This document shows positions 43,645 to 46,900 of a stretch of 46,900 nucleotides of DNA, one piece after another. Source of the DNA: Alitiscatomonas aceti (GTDB lineage: Bacteria > Bacillota > Clostridia > Lachnospirales > Lachnospiraceae). Position 1 is the first letter of the stretch. Every line of letters begins with the position of its first letter. The stretch spans positions 1-46,900 of the forward strand of contig NZ_JAOQJF010000026.1 of NCBI RefSeq assembly GCF_025567195.1, given 5' to 3'. The notes under the pieces were generated by a model that had not been told where the DNA came from, made no database searches, and worked only from the letters and a program-made list of their open reading frames with translations. Position numbers and translations under genes: made by a program.

Positions 43645-44952
43645 ATGGATATCACTTCTTATTTAAACAGCCTGGAGGACTGCCGGGAAGCCCTGATACA
43701 CTTCCGCCGGGACCTGCACCGTCATCCGGAGCCAGGCTGGAAGGAATTTTATACCACTGCCAGACTCATTGCCGCGCTGAAAGACCACGGGATCCCTGTA
43801 AAATATGGAAAAGAGATCCTTCACAGGGATTATCTCTGGGGTTATCCTCCCCAGAAGGAGCTGGACGTATGCATGGAGCGTGCCGTAAGCCAGGGGGCGG
43901 ACGCCGGTATCATTAAGGAAATGGACGGCTTTACCGGGGCTATGGCTGTGATCGAGACCGGAAATCCAGGACCGGTGACGGCGCTGCGCTTTGATATCGA
44001 CTGCAACGATGTGGGCGAGGATATGGAACCCTGCCGCCTTCCGGTAAAAAATGGCTTTTCTTCTGAAAACTGCGGATGCATGCACGCCTGCGGCCACGAT
44101 GGCCACGCTTCCCTGGGGCTTTTCGTCTGCCTGGCTCTGAACGCCATCCGTAAGGATCTCTCCGGCGTCATAAAGATCATCTTCCAGCCGGCGGAGGAAG
44201 GCGTCCGGGGCGCCCAGTCCATTGCAGAAAGCGGCGTCCTGGACGACGTGGACTGGTTCCTTTCCGGCCATCTGGGCATGGGCTGGAAAACCGGCGAGCT
44301 CCTGGCCCTGACCAACGGCTTCCTCTCTACTACAAAGATAGACGCAGTCATCACCGGCCTCTCCTCCCATGCAGGGGCTTCTCCCCAGGATGGCCATAAT
44401 GCGATCCTGGCCGCCTGCTCGGCCACCCTGGCCATGCATACCGCCTGTCAGGACTCCCGGGGAGCCGCCAGGCTCAACGTGGGAACCATCTCCGGAGGCA
44501 CCGGACGGAATGTGGTTGCAGACCGGGCGGTCCTCCAGCTGGAGACCCGGGGAGAGACCACAGAGATCGAACGCACCGTCTTTGACCGGGCCATGAGCAG
44601 CTTAAAGGGTGCGGCTGAAATGTTCGGATGCACGGTGGATACAAAAATCATGGGCAGCGCCTCCGGCGCAGACAGCGACGACGCCCTGGAGCCCTTCATA
44701 AAAGCCGGAGCTTCCAGGATCCCGGAGATCACCCGCTACGTTCCCAGCGGAGGCTTCACCGGCTCCGAGGACGCCGCCTACCTGATGTCCAGGGTCCAGG
44801 CCCATGGCGGAAAGGCTGCCTACATGTGCATCGGCTGCGACATTGCGGCTCCCCACCACAACGCCCGGTTCGACATCGACGAGAACGCTCTGATGACGGG
44901 ACTTAAGCTCTATATTTCGGTTCTCTGGGAGCTGCTGGGCCAAAAGCAGTGA
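43645..44952 (+). CDS. M20 amidohydrolase, AbgA-like (p-aminobenzoyl-glutamate hydrolase subunit A family)
   Basis: 435 residues, very similar in layout to E. coli AbgA. Metal-site segments are MHACGHDGH (residues 146-154), QPAEEG (Glu184/Glu185), SGHLGMG and SSHAGASP; TGSEDAAYLM and PHHNARFDID lie near the C-terminus. AbgA pairs with AbgB to cleave the folate breakdown product p-aminobenzoyl-glutamate, but no abgB or abgT neighbour is seen, so another N-acyl-amino-acid substrate is possible. GGAGG lies 8 nt before the ATG. A single gene with its own promoter, divergent from lgt. No terminator is obvious before the next promoter at 44961. Confidence 0.88.
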   Translation: MDITSYLNSLEDCREALIHFRRDLHRHPEPGWKEFYTTARLIAALKDHGIPVKYGKEILHRDYLWGYPPQKELDVCMERAVSQGADAGIIKEMDGFTGAMAVIETGNPGPVTALRFDIDCNDVGEDMEPCRLPVKNGFSSENCGCMHACGHDGHASLGLFVCLALNAIRKDLSGVIKIIFQPAEEGVRGAQSIAESGVLDDVDWFLSGHLGMGWKTGELLALTNGFLSTTKIDAVITGLSSHAGASPQDGHNAILAACSATLAMHTACQDSRGAARLNVGTISGGTGRNVVADRAVLQLETRGETTEIERTVFDRAMSSLKGAAEMFGCTVDTKIMGSASGADSDDALEPFIKAGASRIPEITRYVPSGGFTGSEDAAYLMSRVQAHGGKAAYMCIGCDIAAPHHNARFDIDENALMTGLKLYISVLWELLGQKQ

Positions 44953-44960
44953 TTTTTGCC

Positions 44961-44989
44961 TTGAGAAAAAGAAATGCATATGCTATGAT
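44961..44989 (+). promoter_or_regulatory. Promoter of the interrupted host gene
   Basis: TTGAGA (44961-44966), 17 bp, TATGAT (44984-44989). It gives a leader of about 107 nt with a small hairpin (CGGTCT...AGACCG) before the ATG at 45103. Confidence 0.7.
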
Positions 44990-45102
44990 TACTTGTGGCT
45001 TTGGACCCTTTTCCGGGCTCATGGCCCTGCGGTCTCCTAAAAGACCGTCCAGCTGAAAAGCACCTTATATGCAAAAGGAAAAGCAAAGGAGAATATAGAC
45101 CC

Positions 45103-45129
45103 ATGAAATTAGGTATCGTTGTAAATTAG
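45103..45129 (+). pseudogene. 5' remnant of a host gene interrupted after eight codons
   Basis: A good promoter, a leader and a Shine-Dalgarno (AAAGGAG, about 11 nt upstream) lead to ATG and the codons MKLGIVVN followed at once by TAG. Base composition changes from G+C-rich to A+T-rich at this point and the end of a mobile element begins, so I infer that the rest of the gene was displaced by the insertion and should lie beyond the right edge of the window. Eight residues are too few to name the product. Confidence 0.65.
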
Positions 45130-45204
45130 CCTTTTTTCATAAATCTATATACCTCAATAAAAGTCCGTAAAACCGCATGGTTACAAGGTTTTTTGAAATT
45201 GTAA

Positions 45205-45264
45205 ATTCATAAAACTTCATACAAAATCATATACTTTCATGCCATTTGGGTGTAGAAATGGGTG
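45205..45264. repeat. Helically phased short repeats at the element end
   Basis: ATTCAT, CTTCAT, AATCAT and TTTCAT end at 45210, 45220, 45230 and 45240, exactly 10 bp apart, followed by GGGTGTAGAAAT GGGTGTAAAAAG, a 12-bp tandem repeat. This is the layout expected of arm-type sites for a tyrosine integrase; binding is inferred. Confidence 0.6.
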
Positions 45265-45350
45265 TAAAAAGATAGTCGAAAACCAGAGTCCAACGCATTT
45301 TATGTATTGATAAATGGGCATACAGATTTCTACGGATAGAACCATATAGC

Positions 45351-45380
45351 ATGATAGAACAGAAGTTAAAATATTATAAT
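45351..45380 (+). promoter_or_regulatory. Promoter of the element's first operon
   Basis: A perfect TATAAT at 45375-45380 with ATGATA (45351-45356) 18 bp upstream. The start near 45387 lies directly before a terminator hairpin. Confidence 0.6.
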
Positions 45381-45391
45381 GTACCGCACAG

Positions 45392-45441
45392 GCGGCGTTA
45401 CCTTATCCCAACAGGGAAACAAGGAACGCCGCTATTTTTTT
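45392..45441 (+). terminator. Promoter-proximal terminator or attenuator in the element leader
   Basis: GCGGCGTT (45392-45399) pairs with AACGCCGC (45425-45432). The stem continues inside with CCTT/AAGG and TCCC/GGGA, followed by TATTTTTTT (45433-45441). As it starts about 5 nt after the predicted transcript start, most transcripts should stop at about 55 nt unless the hairpin is prevented. A smaller hairpin (AGCCTT/AAGGCT) follows downstream. The remaining leader to 45590 holds no gene. Confidence 0.75.
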
Positions 45442-45590
45442 ACCCTCATGTTACGCAGTAGGGGCAAAAAGAGCCTTGCTACATAAGGCTTTGCGGGTGC
45501 GGTTTTCACAGGGTAAGGGATTGATACCTAAACCCTCAAAATCGCTGTTCTACTTCGTAACAAATATGAAGCAAAGGAGTTGATGAAGGT

Positions 45591-46502
45591 ATGGCAGTTT
45601 TCCGCGTGGAGAGAAACACAGGATATACGGTTATGAGTAACCACCATTTACGCAATAAGGAGCTTTCCCTAAAAGCAAAAGGACTGTTATCACAAATGCT
45701 GTCCTTGCCAGAGGATTGGGACTACACCCTTGCGGGGCTGTCCTATATCAACCGGGAAAGTATCGACGCTATCCGCACCGCTGTATGGGAGCTTGAAAAA
45801 GCCGGATATATCACAAGACGGCAGGGACGCGACGAGAAAGGTAAAATGACCGCTATCGAGTACACCATTTACGAACAGCCACAGCCCCCGGCATTGGATT
45901 GTCCGGTATTGGAAAATCCAACAGCGGATAACCCGATATTGGAAAATCCGACAGCGGATAACCCGACGTCGGAAAATCCAATGCAATTAAATAAAGATAT
46001 ACAAAAGACTGACTTATCAAAAAAAGAAAAATCAAATACGGATTTATCAAGTAACCATTCCATTCCTATCCTTTCCCCTAACCCCTCTCCTTTGAGGGAG
46101 GAAACGGCAGAGCCGGAACGGAAAGGAACGGAAGCGGCAGACGCGTACAGCGTGTATGAGGAAATTATCAAGGACAATATCGAGTATGAGCATTTTATCA
46201 AGCATACCGACATTGACAGGGAACGCTTGGACGAGATTGTGTCCCTTATCCTTGAAACTGTCTGCACTAAACGAAAGACAATTCGTATCGCCGGGGACGA
46301 TTATCCGGCAGAGCTTGTCAAAGCAAAGTTTATGAAGCTGAACAGCAGCCACATTGAATTTGTCTTTGACTGCATGAAAGAGAACACCACGAAAATCCGC
46401 AACATCAAGCAATATCTGAAAGCGGTACTTTTCAACGCACCCAACACCATTGACAGCTATTACACCGCCCTTGTCAATCACGATATGTACGGCGGCTATT
46501 AA
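45591..46502 (+). CDS. RepA_N-like/helix-turn-helix replication-type protein of an integrative element (DUF6017-like C-terminus)
   Basis: 303 residues. Residues 1-95 (FRVERNTGYTVMSNHHLRN, LSLKAKGLLSQMLSLPEDWD) form the winged-helix domain found in replication-initiator-A and DnaD-like proteins of plasmids and conjugative elements. Residues about 100-165 are a polar linker containing a tandem repeat (LENPTADNP twice). Residues 185-303 resemble the DUF6017 region that usually ends such proteins. A role in replication or copy maintenance of the excised element is inferred. AAGGAG lies 11 nt before the ATG, with GAAGG closer. It is first in the element's operon after the long leader; codon use is distinct from the host genes. 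Confidence 0.8.
   Translation: MAVFRVERNTGYTVMSNHHLRNKELSLKAKGLLSQMLSLPEDWDYTLAGLSYINRESIDAIRTAVWELEKAGYITRRQGRDEKGKMTAIEYTIYEQPQPPALDCPVLENPTADNPILENPTADNPTSENPMQLNKDIQKTDLSKKEKSNTDLSSNHSIPILSPNPSPLREETAEPERKGTEAADAYSVYEEIIKDNIEYEHFIKHTDIDRERLDEIVSLILETVCTKRKTIRIAGDDYPAELVKAKFMKLNSSHIEFVFDCMKENTTKIRNIKQYLKAVLFNAPNTIDSYYTALVNHDMYGGY
45909..45983 (+). repeat. 30-bp tandem repeat inside the RepA-like linker
   Basis: Two nearly identical 30-bp units (45909-45938 and 45939-45968) and half of a third encode LENPTADNP-type repeats. In-frame and coding, so copy-number change would lengthen or shorten the linker without a frameshift. Confidence 0.8.
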
Positions 46503-46520
46503 AAACAGGAGGATTTTAAT

Positions 46521-46739
46521 ATGGCACAGAAAACAGGAGCTTTGATTTTTGATGAAACGGCAGACCGTTACGACATTCGCTTTGACCTTAACGACTACTA
46601 CGGAGGATTGCATTGTGGGGATTGCTTTGAAGTGTTTGTACGCGGCAAATGGAAGCCGACCCGCATGGAGTACGGGGACAACTGGTATCTTGTTGGTGCG
46701 AGGGCTTCGGATTTGAACGGGCTGCGGGTGCGTATCTAA
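46521..46739 (+). CDS. DUF5348-like small element protein
   Basis: 72 residues. The core FDLNDYYGGLHCGDCFEV, the PTRMEYGDNWYLVG segment and the ending LRVRI match a small beta-rich family common in Tn916/Tn1549-like elements (DUF5348, from memory). Function unknown. AGGAGG is 8 nt before the ATG and the gene starts 18 bp after the RepA-like gene, so the two are cotranscribed. Confidence 0.78.
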   Translation: MAQKTGALIFDETADRYDIRFDLNDYYGGLHCGDCFEVFVRGKWKPTRMEYGDNWYLVGARASDLNGLRVRI

Positions 46740-46900
46740 AGGTAGCATGAAAAATGTACGCCTTATTTTTATGCCCCGAAGCGGAATACCGCCCTAACAA
46801 AACCATGAAAGCCTGCTAATAAAAAGTCAAGTGTTTTTTGAAGAAAATTTCAAAAATCCGATTTGATATTTTAGGGTACAACTTTTAAGCCACCATGAAT
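46740..46900. other. Non-coding right edge inside the element
   Basis: 161 bp of A+T-rich sequence. I see no convincing gene; only frames of under 20 codons. It probably precedes the next element gene, which is outside the window. Confidence 0.5.

Larger units (their letters stand above)
45119..46900 (+). mobile_element. Left end of an integrated conjugative-type element (continues past the window)
   Basis: A+T-rich sequence with different codon use starts at about 45127. Signs of an element end: a repeated 9-mer TTGTAAATT (45119-45127 and 45199-45207), four 10-bp-phased TTCAT units (45205-45240), and tandem GGGTGT repeats. It carries a RepA-like/DUF6017-type gene and a DUF5348-type gene, a pair I know from Tn916/Tn1549-like elements of gut Clostridia. 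No integrase or relaxase is inside the window, so the type is inferred. Confidence 0.75.

Noticed and set aside
45909..45983. 30-bp repeats as a CRISPR array
   Set aside because: Units are directly adjacent without spacers and are coding.

Overview
The window looks like the chromosome of a spore-forming, anaerobic, Gram-positive Bacillota, most probably a Lachnospiraceae / Clostridium cluster XIVa relative. The evidence is a Clostridia-type mraZ-to-sigE division and sporulation cluster, gpr, spoIIP, spoIIGA, sigE, a GerMN lipoprotein and a Spo0E-like protein, together with glgC/glgD and DegV-type genes, G+C-rich coding sequence and sigma-A promoters of the TTGACA-17-TATAAT type. One run of 488 Ns (10602-11089) is an assembly gap that cuts the ends of two genes.

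Layout. (1) 1-6021: two secreted 3D-domain wall proteins flank a threonine-catabolic tdh-kbl operon; a conserved membrane protein of unknown function follows. (2) 6114-8455: glgC-glgD glycogen operon. (3) 8589-25587: a block matching the Bacillus order comEC-holA-rpsT-gpr-spoIIP-lepA-hemW. It carries insertions of a NUDIX fusion gene, a MATE exporter and a CcdA-thioredoxin fusion, and is preceded by degV, a sensor kinase with no adjacent response regulator, and a GerMN lipoprotein. (4) 25735-26421: a zinc-ribbon membrane protein, convergent with sigE. (5) 26494-42121: the dcw cluster, read leftward: mraZ, rsmH, ftsL-like, class B PBP, YkgJ-like protein, second class B PBP, mraY, murD, ftsW, murA, ftsQ, ftsZ, then spoIIGA-sigE. 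A promoter with five 10-bp MraZ-type repeats drives it, and ftsZ and spoIIGA have further promoters of their own. (6) 42399-43442: lgt followed by a 54-codon spo0E-like gene. (7) 43645-44952: an AbgA-like M20 amidohydrolase. (8) From about 45127 to the right edge: the left end of an integrated, more A+T-rich conjugative-type element. It appears to have inserted eight codons into a host gene and carries helically phased end repeats, a promoter-proximal terminator hairpin, a RepA-like/DUF6017-type gene and a DUF5348-type gene.

How the genes fit together. The central theme is cell-wall synthesis, septation and the switch to sporulation: lipid II synthesis (mraY, murD, murA), septal machinery (ftsL, PBPs, ftsW, ftsQ, ftsZ), mother-cell sigma activation (spoIIGA-sigE), engulfment (spoIIP), germination (gpr) and control of Spo0A phosphorylation (spo0E-like). 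I found no CRISPR array, tRNA, rRNA, restriction or recognisable defence system, and no clear candidate for a wholly new system. The most interesting points are the element/host junction and its leader, the probable ATT start of comEC, the KTA variant PBP, the long-spacer spoIIGA promoter and the MraZ operator.
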